Positions 50,519 through 58,957 of a DNA stretch of 64,000 nt are shown piece after piece. Position 1 is the stretch's first letter. Each line of letters opens with the position of its first letter. The translations under genes and the position numbers were made by a program. Where the stretch lies: NCBI GenBank assembly GCA_020850945.1, contig JADZDR010000061.1, forward strand, positions 62,001-126,000. Reading direction: 5' to 3'. Below the pieces are notes generated by a model. The model did not search any database. It was not told where the DNA came from and saw only the letters and a program-made list of their open reading frames with translations. Origin of the DNA: Acidimicrobiia bacterium (GTDB lineage: Bacteria > Actinomycetota > Acidimicrobiia > UBA2766).

Positions 50519-50597
50519 TGCCGTTCAGTCAAGCCCTGCCTGGCAGACCTCCCGCCAGGACGACGATCCGGCAGCGTGGGTACCCCTGACCGGTGGG

Positions 50598-50607
50598 GAT
50601 CTGATAT
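50598..50607. promoter_or_regulatory. GATCTGATAT site upstream of the LysR gene
   Basis: Second copy of the 10-mer seen at 48819-48828, 36 bp before the LysR ATG. A CGAGT-7 nt-ACTCG inverted repeat (50619-50635) lies just after it and fits a LysR-type operator. A GATATA (50635-50640) immediately before the ATG suggests a leaderless transcript. Confidence 0.35.
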
Positions 50608-50643
50608 GCCCATAGAAGCGAGTCGGATACACTCGATATACAC

Positions 50644-51552
50644 ATGCGGCATGAAAGGGATCTCGGTCTCGAGACGCGCGACCTCGAGCTCATCATCGCG
50701 ATCGACGAAGCGGGATCCATCCTCGGGGCCGCAGGCACGCTCCACGTCGCCCAACCTGCTCTGAGCCGGCGTCTGCAACGCATCGAAGACGACCTCGGCC
50801 TCCGCCTCTTCGCACGAGACCGCCACGGTGCCGTGTCCACGGCAGCCGGACGCGCCGTGATCACCTCCGCCCGCGCCGCTCTCGGTGCCGTGCGGGGAGT
50901 GACGTCAACGGCCCGGGACGCGCGGGAGGGCATCCGCGGAGTCATCCGCCTCGGCACGACCCCGACACTCGGAGCGGACGTCCTGCCCGGGATACTCGCC
51001 GAGCACCACCGTTCGCATCCGGACCTCCGCATCGAGCTCGAGGTCTCGGGCAACTCGCCGGATCTCATCGGCAAGCTCGGTCGTGGCAGCCTCGACTGCG
51101 TCGTCGCCGTACGACCTCGCCTCGTCGCCCCGTACGTACGCATGGCGGCACAGGGCGGTCAGCCCTTTGCGGTGGTCTGCCCGTCCGACCTCCCGGCCGC
51201 GCGGCAGGACCCGATCCCTGGGCCCCTCCTGGCCGAGGTGGAGTTCGTCAGCGTCCCCACCGGCCAGGGACTGCGGGAGCTCCTCGACGAAGTCCTCGCA
51301 TCCGTGGGCGCAGTACCGCGCATCGGCATCGAGACATCCGAGCGTGAGATGCTCGTTCCCCTCGCCGCCGCCGGGTTCGGAGCGATCCTCGTCCCCCGCA
51401 CCTTCGCCGAACAACGGCGCGTTGAAGGCCTCGTCGTCCGGGACCTCGACCCCCCCGTGACACGGCCGATCGGCGTGTTCGTACGCAAGGGACGGCTCGA
51501 TCCCCTCGTGCGCACTCTCACCGACCTCTTCACCCCCGACGTCTGGATCTGA
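50644..51552 (+). CDS. LysR-family transcriptional regulator
   Basis: 302 residues. The N-terminal helix-turn-helix is DLELIIAIDEAGSILGAAGT, then VAQPALSRRLQRIEDDLGLRLF; the effector domain follows (IRLGTTPTLGADVLPGIL). It probably controls the maleylacetate reductase/VOC genes and the divergent TauE gene. No SD precedes the ATG, and an AT-rich GATATA lies 4 bp upstream, so translation may be leaderless. The inducer is unknown. Palindromic and hairpin elements follow its stop. Confidence 0.93.
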   Translation: MRHERDLGLETRDLELIIAIDEAGSILGAAGTLHVAQPALSRRLQRIEDDLGLRLFARDRHGAVSTAAGRAVITSARAALGAVRGVTSTARDAREGIRGVIRLGTTPTLGADVLPGILAEHHRSHPDLRIELEVSGNSPDLIGKLGRGSLDCVVAVRPRLVAPYVRMAAQGGQPFAVVCPSDLPAARQDPIPGPLLAEVEFVSVPTGQGLRELLDEVLASVGAVPRIGIETSEREMLVPLAAAGFGAILVPRTFAEQRRVEGLVVRDLDPPVTRPIGVFVRKGRLDPLVRTLTDLFTPDVWI

Positions 51553-51573
51553 CCTCCTCCGCCCGGACCCCCC

Positions 51574-51624
51574 CCACGTGGGCGTACTCAACCACAACAG
51601 GCGTGTTTCAGTACGCCCACGTAG
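51574..51624. repeat. Palindromic element (dispersed family, copy B)
   Basis: The left arm 51574-51596 is identical over 23 bp, as reverse complement, to the right arm at 12557-12579. Its own right arm (51604-51624) pairs over ACGTGGGCGTACT. It lies after the LysR gene and before the convergent sulfatase end. Confidence 0.75.
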
Positions 51625-51629
51625 CCCGG

Positions 51630-51661
51630 CGCCCCCCAATGTGGATCGAGCCTGGGGGGCG
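51630..51661. terminator. Hairpin between converging LysR and sulfatase
   Basis: CGCCCCCCA (51630-51638) pairs perfectly with TGGGGGGCG (51653-51661) across a 14-nt loop. Placed between two converging genes, it could end both transcripts, though it lacks a U-run. Confidence 0.5.
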
Positions 51662-51666
51662 AGGAT

Positions 51667-53223
51667 CTAGGCGAGGCCGATCACCTCGCCGTGCAGCGCC
51701 TTCCCCGGCTGGACCTCGACGAGGCGGTCGAGGAGGTCGGCCTTGAGCCCTGCCACGGCCGGATCGTCCCAGCGGTTCGTGATCTCGGCGGGGTCGTCGT
51801 CGAGGAGGTAGAGCTCCCCCAGGGCATCGAGCTGGGGGGCGTCGTCCCACGCGCACGTGAGCTTCGTCGTCTCCGTCACGATCGTACGCAGTGACTCGAC
51901 ACCCCCGCCGTCGGCCACCGCGGCCCGGCCCCATGCCGGCATGTCGTTCTCTACCACGACGCAGTCCCGTGCCGGCCCACCTCGCCCACCCAGGGCAGCC
52001 ACGAGGGAGTGGCCGTCCCGCTCGTACGGGTCGGGCAGTCCGGCCACGTCGAGGAACGTGCTCGCAAGGTCGGCGTGGCAGACGAGACCCGAGTGCACGG
52101 AGCCCGCTGTGATGCCGGGTCCCGACATGAGGAGGGGCACACGCACGAGACTCTCGTAGTGGATCGGCCCCTTGAGGACGCAGCCGTGGTCCCCGAGGAG
52201 CTCGCCGTGGTCGGTCGAGAAGACGACGAGCGTCTCGCCTGCGAGCCCGGTGTCATCGAGCACGTCGAGGATGCGACCGACCTCGTGGTCGACTCCCGCG
52301 ATCATGTCGTAGTAGGCGGCCATCATCTGGCGGCGCTGCCGGTCCGTCATGCCGAGCCAGCCCGGATTGAAATAGGACGGGACACCGAGGCTGTTCTCGG
52401 CCCACCCGCGCTGGAACGGAGGCTTCGCGTCGAGCTCCGCCTCGGTCGGCTCGGACGGGGGCAGGACGTCCGCGCCGTCGTATGTGCCCGCGAAGGGCGC
52501 GGGGGGATCGAAGGGGTGGTGGGGGTCGGCGAACGACGCCCACAGGAAGAACGGTCGGTCGGAGGCGGCCCGCCCCCGCAGGAAGTGCACAGCCGACTCT
52601 CCTGTGAAGTGGGTCTGGTGGTCCTCCCAGGCGAGGGCCGGGTACCACGTCTCGGGCGCGTCGACGTGGGGGGCGAGGTTGGACGCGGGTGCCATCGCCG
52701 CCACACGCTCCTGGCCGCGGTCGGTGCCGTCCCGGAAGACGTGGGCGGCATAGTGCATGCCCTGGGGCGGCTGGATCGTCGTGGCGGGATAGTGACCTCC
52801 GAGGACGAGCCTGTTCCAGCCGAAGCCCATGTACGGGCCGTCCCAGTCCGCGCCGTAGCCGCCCGAACCGGCGAGGTTCTCGGGGCGGGGTGTCGGCTTG
52901 AACGTCTGGAGCGACGAGAAGTGCGCCTTGCCGCAGAAGGCGGTGTCCCACGCCTCGTCTGCGAGCACGCTCGGAAAGAGAGTCGGGACGGTCTCGTCCG
53001 GGATGTCGACTCCGTTCCAGAACACGCCGTGTCGGCTCGGGAGGCGGCCGGTCACGATCGTGGCCCGCGACGGCTGGCAGAGCGGATGGTTCGTGTAGGC
53101 ACGGTCGAATCGCATGCCCGACGCCGCGATGCGGTCGATGTGCGGAGTCCGACAGACCGTCGAGCCGTACGCGCCGATCGTGTCGGCACGGTGCTGGTCC
53201 GTGGTGATGAAGAGGATGTTCAC
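51667..53223 (-). CDS. Sulfatase (Cys-type formylglycine arylsulfatase family)
   Basis: 518 residues. The start MNILFITTDQHRADTIGAYG carries the metal-binding Asp-Gln. The active-site signature is LCQPSRATIVTGRLPSRHG (Cys-x-Pro-x-Arg), whose Cys becomes formylglycine. Later WASFADPHHPF and FSTDHGELLGDHG complete the metal site. It has no clear signal peptide, so it may act in the cytoplasm on a sulfate ester or sulfonated sugar, or be exported otherwise. A TetR gene lies upstream on the same strand, with a perfect palindrome between them. Confidence 0.93.
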   Translation of the reverse strand: MNILFITTDQHRADTIGAYGSTVCRTPHIDRIAASGMRFDRAYTNHPLCQPSRATIVTGRLPSRHGVFWNGVDIPDETVPTLFPSVLADEAWDTAFCGKAHFSSLQTFKPTPRPENLAGSGGYGADWDGPYMGFGWNRLVLGGHYPATTIQPPQGMHYAAHVFRDGTDRGQERVAAMAPASNLAPHVDAPETWYPALAWEDHQTHFTGESAVHFLRGRAASDRPFFLWASFADPHHPFDPPAPFAGTYDGADVLPPSEPTEAELDAKPPFQRGWAENSLGVPSYFNPGWLGMTDRQRRQMMAAYYDMIAGVDHEVGRILDVLDDTGLAGETLVVFSTDHGELLGDHGCVLKGPIHYESLVRVPLLMSGPGITAGSVHSGLVCHADLASTFLDVAGLPDPYERDGHSLVAALGGRGGPARDCVVVENDMPAWGRAAVADGGGVESLRTIVTETTKLTCAWDDAPQLDALGELYLLDDDPAEITNRWDDPAVAGLKADLLDRLVEVQPGKALHGEVIGLA

Positions 53224-53254
53224 GTGCCCTCCGCGCCTGCCTGCCGATCTCCCA

Positions 53255-53266
53255 TGACTGCAGTCA
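53255..53266. promoter_or_regulatory. Perfect palindrome TGACTGCAGTCA before the sulfatase
   Basis: A 12-bp perfect palindrome lies 32 bp upstream of the sulfatase start, followed by a related AGTTTAGTC half-site. It lies between the TetR stop and the sulfatase start. It is a plausible operator for that TetR. Confidence 0.5.
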
Positions 53267-53298
53267 GTTTAGTCGGGAGTGGTGCCCGGTCCGGGCGG

Positions 53299-53901
53299 TC
53301 ACGTGCCCGAGGGTGCGAGTACCCCCTCGAGCACGAGCGTGACGACACGTCGCACACTCCTCTCGAGGTCCTCCTGGCTCTCGTCCGTCTGCGCCCACCG
53401 CAGGACGGTGGCGACGAAAGCGTTGTCCACGAAGCGGGCGAGCACCCGCGCCGGCATGTCGGACCGAAGGCGGCCCCGCGCCTGCGCGGCCTCGAAGAGA
53501 GGGACGAGGAGGTCGCTCACGTCCCCCGCCCCGCCGCTGTAGGCGAGGAAGTCGGCGCGGCGGGCGAGCATCTCGCGCATCGTGATCACGATCAGCTCCT
53601 TGGGGATGAGACCGAGCAGGAGGAGCCACCGCGTCGCCTCGAGCATCGCCTCGGCCGCGTCCCGGCCGGACATGTCGATCTCGCTGATGCGCTCTCGCGC
53701 CTCGCCGAGGAAGGCCGCGAGGGCGGCGAGGAGGACGTCCTCCTTGCGGCCGAAGTGCACGTAGAAGGTCCCCTTCGCCACACCCACCGACTCGCAGATC
53801 TCGTCGACGGTCACCGCATCGAAGCCGCGGACAGAGAAGAGCTCGAAGGACGTGGCTATGAGGTTGTCGCGTGTGCGGCGCCCGCGCTCGGTCTCGGCCA
53901 T
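53299..53901 (-). CDS. TetR-family transcriptional regulator
   Basis: 200 residues from the ATG at 53901; a longer GTG start at 53931 is possible, but its SD is too close. The helix-turn-helix reads SFELFSVRGFDAVTVDEICE, then SVGVAKGTFYVHFGRKEDVL. The C-terminal domain is typical of the family; the ligand is unknown. It lies 75 bp upstream of the sulfatase, so the two are probably cotranscribed or the sulfatase is its target. It is divergent from trpB2. Confidence 0.9.
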   Translation of the reverse strand: MAETERGRRTRDNLIATSFELFSVRGFDAVTVDEICESVGVAKGTFYVHFGRKEDVLLAALAAFLGEARERISEIDMSGRDAAEAMLEATRWLLLLGLIPKELIVITMREMLARRADFLAYSGGAGDVSDLLVPLFEAAQARGRLRSDMPARVLARFVDNAFVATVLRWAQTDESQEDLERSVRRVVTLVLEGVLAPSGT

Positions 53902-54026
53902 CCACGGAACGATACCCAGGGTGCCACCCACCCTCCCACGCCTGCCGCGCCCGTCTCACTTCAGCAGGACACGGCGCACATCTGTAGCCTTGCCTGCCAC
54001 GACGACAACTCGCCCCGGGAGGGAGC

Positions 54027-55325
54027 ATGACCGATAGATGGGTTCTGGACCAGTCCGCCATCCCGTCCGCCTGGTTCAACATCGCACCTTCGCTGCCAGA
54101 GCCCCTCAAGCCCCCCCTGCACCCCGCCACCGGGGAGCCGGCCGGGCCCGAGGACCTCGCCCCACTGTTCCCGATGGCGTTGATCGAGCAGGAGATGACC
54201 CCGCAGGAGTGGATCGACATTCCAGGTGAGGTGCTCGACGTCCTGCGCATCTGGCGACCGACCCCGCTCGTGCGCGCGACGCGCCTCGAGGCGGCACTCG
54301 GCACACCGGCCAAGATCTTCTTCAAGGACGAGAGCGTCTCTCCGGCCGGATCGCACAAGCCCAACACCGCCGTACCCCAGGCGTTCTACAACAAGGCCGA
54401 AGGCATCCCCCGCCTCTCCACGGAGACGGGTGCCGGCCAGTGGGGATCGGCGCTCTCCTTCGCCGGTTCGCAGTACGACCTCGAAGTACAGGTCTACATG
54501 GTCGCCGTCTCGTACAAGCAGAAGCCGTACCGGCGTGTGCTCATGGAGACATGGGGCGGCTCGGTCGTCCCGTCACCGTCGGACCTCACCGACGTGGGCA
54601 AGGCCGTCCTCGCAGAGAACCCCGACCATCCCGGCTCGCTCGGGCTCGCGATCAGCGAGGCGATCGAGGACGCCGTGAAGCGGGAGGACACGCACTACTC
54701 CCTCGGCTCGGTCCTGAACCACGTCATCCTCCACCAGACGGTCATCGGCCTAGAGGCCAAGGACCAGCTCCGCCTCGCCGGGATCGAGTCGCCCGACGTC
54801 GTCATCGGCGCCTGCGGCGGGGGCAGCAACCTCGGCGGGATCTCGCTGCCCTTCGCCAAGGACCGCATCGAGGGTGCCGACGTGCGGCTCCTCGCTGTCG
54901 AGCCCGAATCGTGCCCGACTCTCACGCAGGGACGGTACGAATACGACTTCGGCGATGTCGCCGGTATGACCCCCAAGCTAGAGATGTACACGCTCGGCCA
55001 CGACTTCGTGCCACCGCCCATCCACGCCGGCGGCCTGCGTTACCACGGCGACTCCCCCATCATCAGCAACCTCGTGAAGAACGGACTCATGGAGGCTGTC
55101 GCCTACCCCCAGGGCAAGGTGTTCGAGGCCGCCGTCCAGTTCGCGCGGACGGAGGGGCTCGTGCCCGCGCCCGAGACGAGCCATGCCGTGCGGGCGGCGA
55201 TCGACGAGGCGCTCGACGCCAAGGAGAAGGGCGAGGAACGCGTGATCCTCTTCAACTACTCCGGCCACGGTCTCCTCGACCTGAGCGCGTACGACGACTA
55301 CCTGAACGGCCGTCTCTCCGACTGA
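54027..55325 (+). CDS. trpB2: TrpB2-type tryptophan synthase beta-like protein
   Basis: 432 residues, longer than TrpB1 as is usual for TrpB2. [14 protein letters not shown], the PLP lysine in [32 protein letters not shown] and [13 protein letters not shown] (phosphate loop) are all present. It makes tryptophan from indole and serine, possibly as an indole salvage enzyme without TrpA. SD GGGAGG lies 4 nt before the ATG. No other trp gene is nearby. Confidence 0.95.
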   Translation: MTDRWVLDQSAIPSAWFNIAPSLPEPLKPPLHPATGEPAGPEDLAPLFPMALIEQEMTPQEWIDIPGEVLDVLRIWRPTPLVRATRLEAALGTPAKIFFKDESVSPAGSHKPNTAVPQAFYNKAEGIPRLSTETGAGQWGSALSFAGSQYDLEVQVYMVAVSYKQKPYRRVLMETWGGSVVPSPSDLTDVGKAVLAENPDHPGSLGLAISEAIEDAVKREDTHYSLGSVLNHVILHQTVIGLEAKDQLRLAGIESPDVVIGACGGGSNLGGISLPFAKDRIEGADVRLLAVEPESCPTLTQGRYEYDFGDVAGMTPKLEMYTLGHDFVPPPIHAGGLRYHGDSPIISNLVKNGLMEAVAYPQGKVFEAAVQFARTEGLVPAPETSHAVRAAIDEALDAKEKGEERVILFNYSGHGLLDLSAYDDYLNGRLSD

Positions 55326-55394
55326 CGACGCCTTCGGCATCGGCGCCCCATAACCCCACCGAAGCTGGACGGGCATGCGCGATAAGCTCTGCCT

Positions 55395-56348
55395 ATGGAG
55401 ATGCCTACCCTGACCCAGCTCAGATATGCGGTCGCGGTCGCGGACCAGGCGCACTTCGGACGCGCAGCCGCACAGTGCGGAGTGAGCCAGCCCGCCCTGT
55501 CCTCACAGATCAAACAGCTCGAGGAGCGCCTCGGCACGTCGGTCTTCGAGCGCACGTCGCGCCGCGTCCACCTCACACCGCGGGGACGCGAGATCGTCCT
55601 CCACGCCCGCCGCGTCCTGCGCGACGCGGACGAGCTCGTCGCCGTCGCCCGCGGGGAGACCGACCCCCTCACAGGCTCCCTGTACATGGGCGTCATCCCC
55701 ACCGTCGCCCCCTACGTCCTCCCACTCCTGCTGCCGGAGGTGCGCCGCCGGTACCCACATTTGCGCCTCTACCTCCGCGAGGACCAGACGGCACGTCTCG
55801 TCGAGCAACTGCGAGGTGACCGTCTCGACGTCCTCCTCCTCGCTCTCCCGCTCGACGAACCGGGCGTGAACGAGCACGCCGTGTTCACGGATCCGTTCGT
55901 GCTCGCGACACCACCTCACCATCCCCTCGCCGCACCCGACGCCGTAACGGAGAAGGAGCTCTCGGGCGCCGAGATCCTCCTCCTCGAGGAAGGCCATTGC
56001 CTGCGTGACCACGCGCTGGACGTGTGCAAGGAGAGCGGAGCGGCAGAAGCGGGCGCGACACGGGCCACGAGCCTCGGAACGCTCGTGCAGATGGTGGCGA
56101 ACGGCATCGGCATGACACTCCTCCCGTCGATCGCAGTCGGGGTGGAGGCTCGCGACCCCCGCGAGCTCGTCGTGCGCCCGTTCACCGATCCGCAGCCCTC
56201 GAGGACGATCGGCCTCGCGTGGCGCCAATCCGCCACGGATGTGCGGGACTACCTGCTCATCGGTGAGACACTCGCCGACATCGTCTCGGACGCGTTCCCG
56301 GCCGCCGGGATCCTCGAGGCGTCGCCGAGGTCGGTCAGCCCAGGATGA
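55395..56348 (+). CDS. oxyR: OxyR-like LysR-family peroxide sensor
   Basis: 317 residues. The N-terminal helix-turn-helix is AHFGRAAAQCGVSQPALSSQ. The redox site EEGHCLRDHALDVC places Cys202 and Cys211 nine apart, as in OxyR Cys199/Cys208, so peroxide sensing through a disulfide is likely. No ahpC or katG is beside it, so its targets are elsewhere. Its 3' end overlaps the convergent lipoprotein gene by 14 bp. Starts at 55395 and 55401 are both possible. Confidence 0.93.
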   Translation: MEMPTLTQLRYAVAVADQAHFGRAAAQCGVSQPALSSQIKQLEERLGTSVFERTSRRVHLTPRGREIVLHARRVLRDADELVAVARGETDPLTGSLYMGVIPTVAPYVLPLLLPEVRRRYPHLRLYLREDQTARLVEQLRGDRLDVLLLALPLDEPGVNEHAVFTDPFVLATPPHHPLAAPDAVTEKELSGAEILLLEEGHCLRDHALDVCKESGAAEAGATRATSLGTLVQMVANGIGMTLLPSIAVGVEARDPRELVVRPFTDPQPSRTIGLAWRQSATDVRDYLLIGETLADIVSDAFPAAGILEASPRSVSPG

Positions 56349-56979
56349 AGTCCGTGATCTCGCGGGCGAGTCCCGCTTCGTCGCTCTGCACCGTCATGTA
56401 GACGTTGTTGCAGAACTGGAAGGCGAACATCTTCTCGTCTTCAGAGCGGTAGACGAGAGCGCCGGCGACCGTATCCTTCTCGGCTGCACCGGCGGCGAAC
56501 ATCCCGCGCATCACGACGTCCGTACTGGCCGAGAGCAACCCTGCCATGCCGGGCTCGAACACCATCGAGACGACGGATCCGCCACTCGCACCGCGTTGGA
56601 TGTACGCGGCCCCGATGCTTTCGAGCCCCTTCTCCTCGGCGGGTCCGAGGTCGACCTCGGCACCTGCGGCGGAGATGTCCGCCGTCACCACCTCCCAACC
56701 GTCCCCGGATTCGGGAATGAACGAGTCGGCGGCACCGGCGCAGTTGCTCTCCTGGTTCGGCGACTTCCGAATGGACCGTGACCCGTCGACAGGTGCCGTC
56801 GTGGAGGGGAGCGTCACATCGGCAGTGCCGGCCTCGACGGTGACCTCTCCGTCGTCGCCAGGTGAGGTCGAGGCGGGCTTCGACAAGCGGCTCGTGTCGG
56901 ACGAGCCACATGCCACGGCCACGAGGGTGGCTACCAGGAGCAGAGCAAGAGAAGCCGCCCCCTTGGCCGCGACGTTCAT
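56335..56979 (-). CDS. Lipoprotein of unknown function
   Basis: 214 residues with a lipobox VAVAC after a clear signal. The mature part is Asp/Glu/Ser-rich, with a globular C-terminal half (GWEVVTADISAAGAEVDL, FAFQFCNNVYMTVQSDEAG). No family is recognised. The start overlaps the upstream lipoprotein's stop (ATGA), and the two share a similar layout, so they may act as a pair at the membrane. Confidence 0.75.
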   Translation of the reverse strand: MNVAAKGAASLALLLVATLVAVACGSSDTSRLSKPASTSPGDDGEVTVEAGTADVTLPSTTAPVDGSRSIRKSPNQESNCAGAADSFIPESGDGWEVVTADISAAGAEVDLGPAEEKGLESIGAAYIQRGASGGSVVSMVFEPGMAGLLSASTDVVMRGMFAAGAAEKDTVAGALVYRSEDEKMFAFQFCNNVYMTVQSDEAGLAREITDFILG

Positions 56980-57626
56980 TTCCCGCTCTCGATGGATGCC
57001 TTCGTGGCTGCGTCAGCCATCTCGCGACTCTCGGTGCTGAACACGACGACGACGACGTCCTTCTCGGGACTGAAGAACTGGATGGTGATCGTGGGGAGTG
57101 GAGGTGTGCCCTCCGGGAGCTGCTGTCCCTGGAGCTGCTGTGCCATGTCGAACGTGATCACGGTGACGTCCACGCCGTCGACCTTGACGGTCTCCTGGGT
57201 CGCGCCGGCCGCCGACTGACCGAGGCTCTTCTGGACGGCGTCGACACCCTCACTCGACTGGAGGGCACCAACGAACAGGGCCGGCATCTCCTGCCCGAAT
57301 GCGGCGTTCTCGCCCGTTGACGGGATCTCACCGACCGCGATCCCCTCGACCTTGGGGATCGACGAAGCGAGACTCTGTCCGAGTTGGGAGGTGTTCTTTG
57401 CGTCCTCACCCTCCGGAGGTGCCGTGGTGGTCGCGCCCTCCTCGCCCTCCTTGGGCACCGTGACCTCCTTGCGCTCGAGCTTCTGGCCGTTGACCTCCTC
57501 GGGGATCCACTTCTCGAGATCAGAGCTGGCACCCGATCCCCCGCCTCCGCCGTCGCCTCCGCAGGCGGCAACGAGGAACATCACTGAAAGTACGAACGCA
57601 ACTATGCGTATAGGACGGGCACGCAC
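56976..57626 (-). CDS. Lipoprotein of unknown function
   Basis: 216 residues; GTG at 57626 with SD GGAG 8 nt before. Signal with lipobox LVAAC, then a Gly/Ser linker. The mature part (VDGVDVTVITFDMAQQLQGQ, FSPEKDVVVVVFSTESREMA) has no known family match that I can see. It heads a two-gene lipoprotein unit. A perfect 13-bp palindrome (57680-57692) lies 54 bp upstream. Confidence 0.75.
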   Translation of the reverse strand: MRARPIRIVAFVLSVMFLVAACGGDGGGGGSGASSDLEKWIPEEVNGQKLERKEVTVPKEGEEGATTTAPPEGEDAKNTSQLGQSLASSIPKVEGIAVGEIPSTGENAAFGQEMPALFVGALQSSEGVDAVQKSLGQSAAGATQETVKVDGVDVTVITFDMAQQLQGQQLPEGTPPLPTITIQFFSPEKDVVVVVFSTESREMADAATKASIESGK

Positions 57627-57679
57627 GCCATTGTCTCCTCGGTTGGGTGAGTGGTGGTTCGGGCACAGTCGACCGGTGA

Positions 57680-57692
57680 ATCACCAGGTGAT
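57680..57692. promoter_or_regulatory. Perfect palindrome ATCACC-A-GGTGAT
   Basis: A 13-bp perfect inverted repeat 54 bp upstream of the lipoprotein gene. It may be an operator. A GGCGATCGCC palindrome follows at 57698-57707. The rest of the 224-bp gap has no gene. Confidence 0.35.
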
Positions 57693-57755
57693 CGGCTGGC
57701 GATCGCCCGCCAGACCTTGGCATCCATGCCTGAGAACTACCTTAGGGACCTCAGT

Positions 57756-57784
57756 GAGACCACAGGATACGGCTGTGCGGTCTC
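57756..57784 (-). terminator. Hairpin after the M24 peptidase gene
   Basis: GAGACCACAG (57756-57765) pairs with CTGTGCGGTCTC (57773-57784), with a two-base bulge. It follows the M24 stop by about 65 bp on the minus strand. No U-run. Confidence 0.4.
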
Positions 57785-57850
57785 AATTCGGCATTCCGGC
57801 GCGATTGGCCTCTTTCGGGCGGGGCGGGCCGTGACGGGCTCGGACGTCGC

Positions 57851-58957
57851 TCACACGTGGATGAGGTCGTGTGCAGCCGTGTTGAGGGGCTCGACACCCT
57901 CGTCTGTCACGGCCACGATGTCCTCGAGACGCAGGCCGAACACACCGGGCACGTAGATCCCGGGCTCGATCGAGAAGCACATCCCGGTCTCGAGGGGGCT
58001 GTTGTTGCCCGCAACGATGTATGGCGCCTCGTGCTCGTCCATGCCGATCCCGTGGCCGGTGCGGTGTATGAAGGCGTCTCCCCACCCCGTCTCGGCGAGC
58101 CCCGCACGGGCGACGGCATCCACGGACTCGGCAGACACGCCCGGATGCACGTGTGCGACCGCCGCCTCCTGCGCCGCCCGCAGGTTGCCGTAGGCACGTG
58201 CCACGTCGCCCCCGGGCTCACCCACGCAGACCACCCTCGTGATGTCCGAGCAGTAGCCGCCGAGTGTGCCGCCGACGTCGACGACGATCGCGTCGCCGGG
58301 TTCGATCACCCGCGCTCCCGCCGTGTGGTGGGGGGAGGCGGCGTTCGGACCTGATGCGACGATCACGAAGTTGACGCGGGCGTGGCCGGCGTCGCGCAGG
58401 AGGCCGGAGATCTCACGCGCCACGTCGGCCTCGGTCCGCCCGACCCACTCGACATCCGAGTAGGCGGATACGACCCGGTCCACCGCTGCGGCCGCCGCCT
58501 GCAACATGTCGAGTTCGACAGGCGACTTGACGACACGCAGCGGTTCCATCACCCGTCCTGCCGGTACGAAGCGGGCATGGCGGAAGGCATCCTGCACGGA
58601 GAGGAGGGTCCCTGCCCACATCCGCTCCGACACGGCGATGATCGGTGCCGGCGGACAGGCCCGGCGGAGCTCGGCTGCGACGACCTTGATCATGTCCTCG
58701 CCGTCCCGCCAGGCACGCAGCTCGACGAGCCCGTCGGGCATCTCGAGGCGTGGAGCTTCGAGCTCGGGCACGACGAGCGTCGGCGGGCCATACGTCCCGA
58801 TCACGAGGAGTGTGATGCGCTCGAGGGGCATGGCGTCGTAGCCGCAGAGATACGTGAGGTCGGATCCCGCGCTCAGGGCGAGACAGTCGATCGATCGGTC
58901 CTGCATGGCGGCAGTCGCCCGCGCGATGCGATCCGCGTACTCCTCGGGACCGATCAC
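57851..58957 (-). CDS. M24-family metallopeptidase (Xaa-Pro aminopeptidase-like)
   Basis: 368 residues from the GTG at 58957, which forms a GTGA overlap with the lipBA stop; a longer start at 58972 is also possible. The pita-bread fold's metal ligands are present in order: Asp in IVVDVGG, Asp in SDITRVV, His in TGHGIGMDEHE, Glu in FSIEPGIYV and Glu in LEDIVAV. It is cytoplasmic and cleaves N-terminal residues before proline, or acts on related amides. Overlap with lipBA suggests cotranscription, although no functional link is obvious. Confidence 0.92.
   Translation of the reverse strand: MIGPEEYADRIARATAAMQDRSIDCLALSAGSDLTYLCGYDAMPLERITLLVIGTYGPPTLVVPELEAPRLEMPDGLVELRAWRDGEDMIKVVAAELRRACPPAPIIAVSERMWAGTLLSVQDAFRHARFVPAGRVMEPLRVVKSPVELDMLQAAAAAVDRVVSAYSDVEWVGRTEADVAREISGLLRDAGHARVNFVIVASGPNAASPHHTAGARVIEPGDAIVVDVGGTLGGYCSDITRVVCVGEPGGDVARAYGNLRAAQEAAVAHVHPGVSAESVDAVARAGLAETGWGDAFIHRTGHGIGMDEHEAPYIVAGNNSPLETGMCFSIEPGIYVPGVFGLRLEDIVAVTDEGVEPLNTAAHDLIHV

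Noticed and set aside
57651-57956. 101-codon plus-strand frame upstream of the lipoproteins
   Set aside because: It overlaps the end of the M24 gene and the intergenic hairpin; its peptide looks random.
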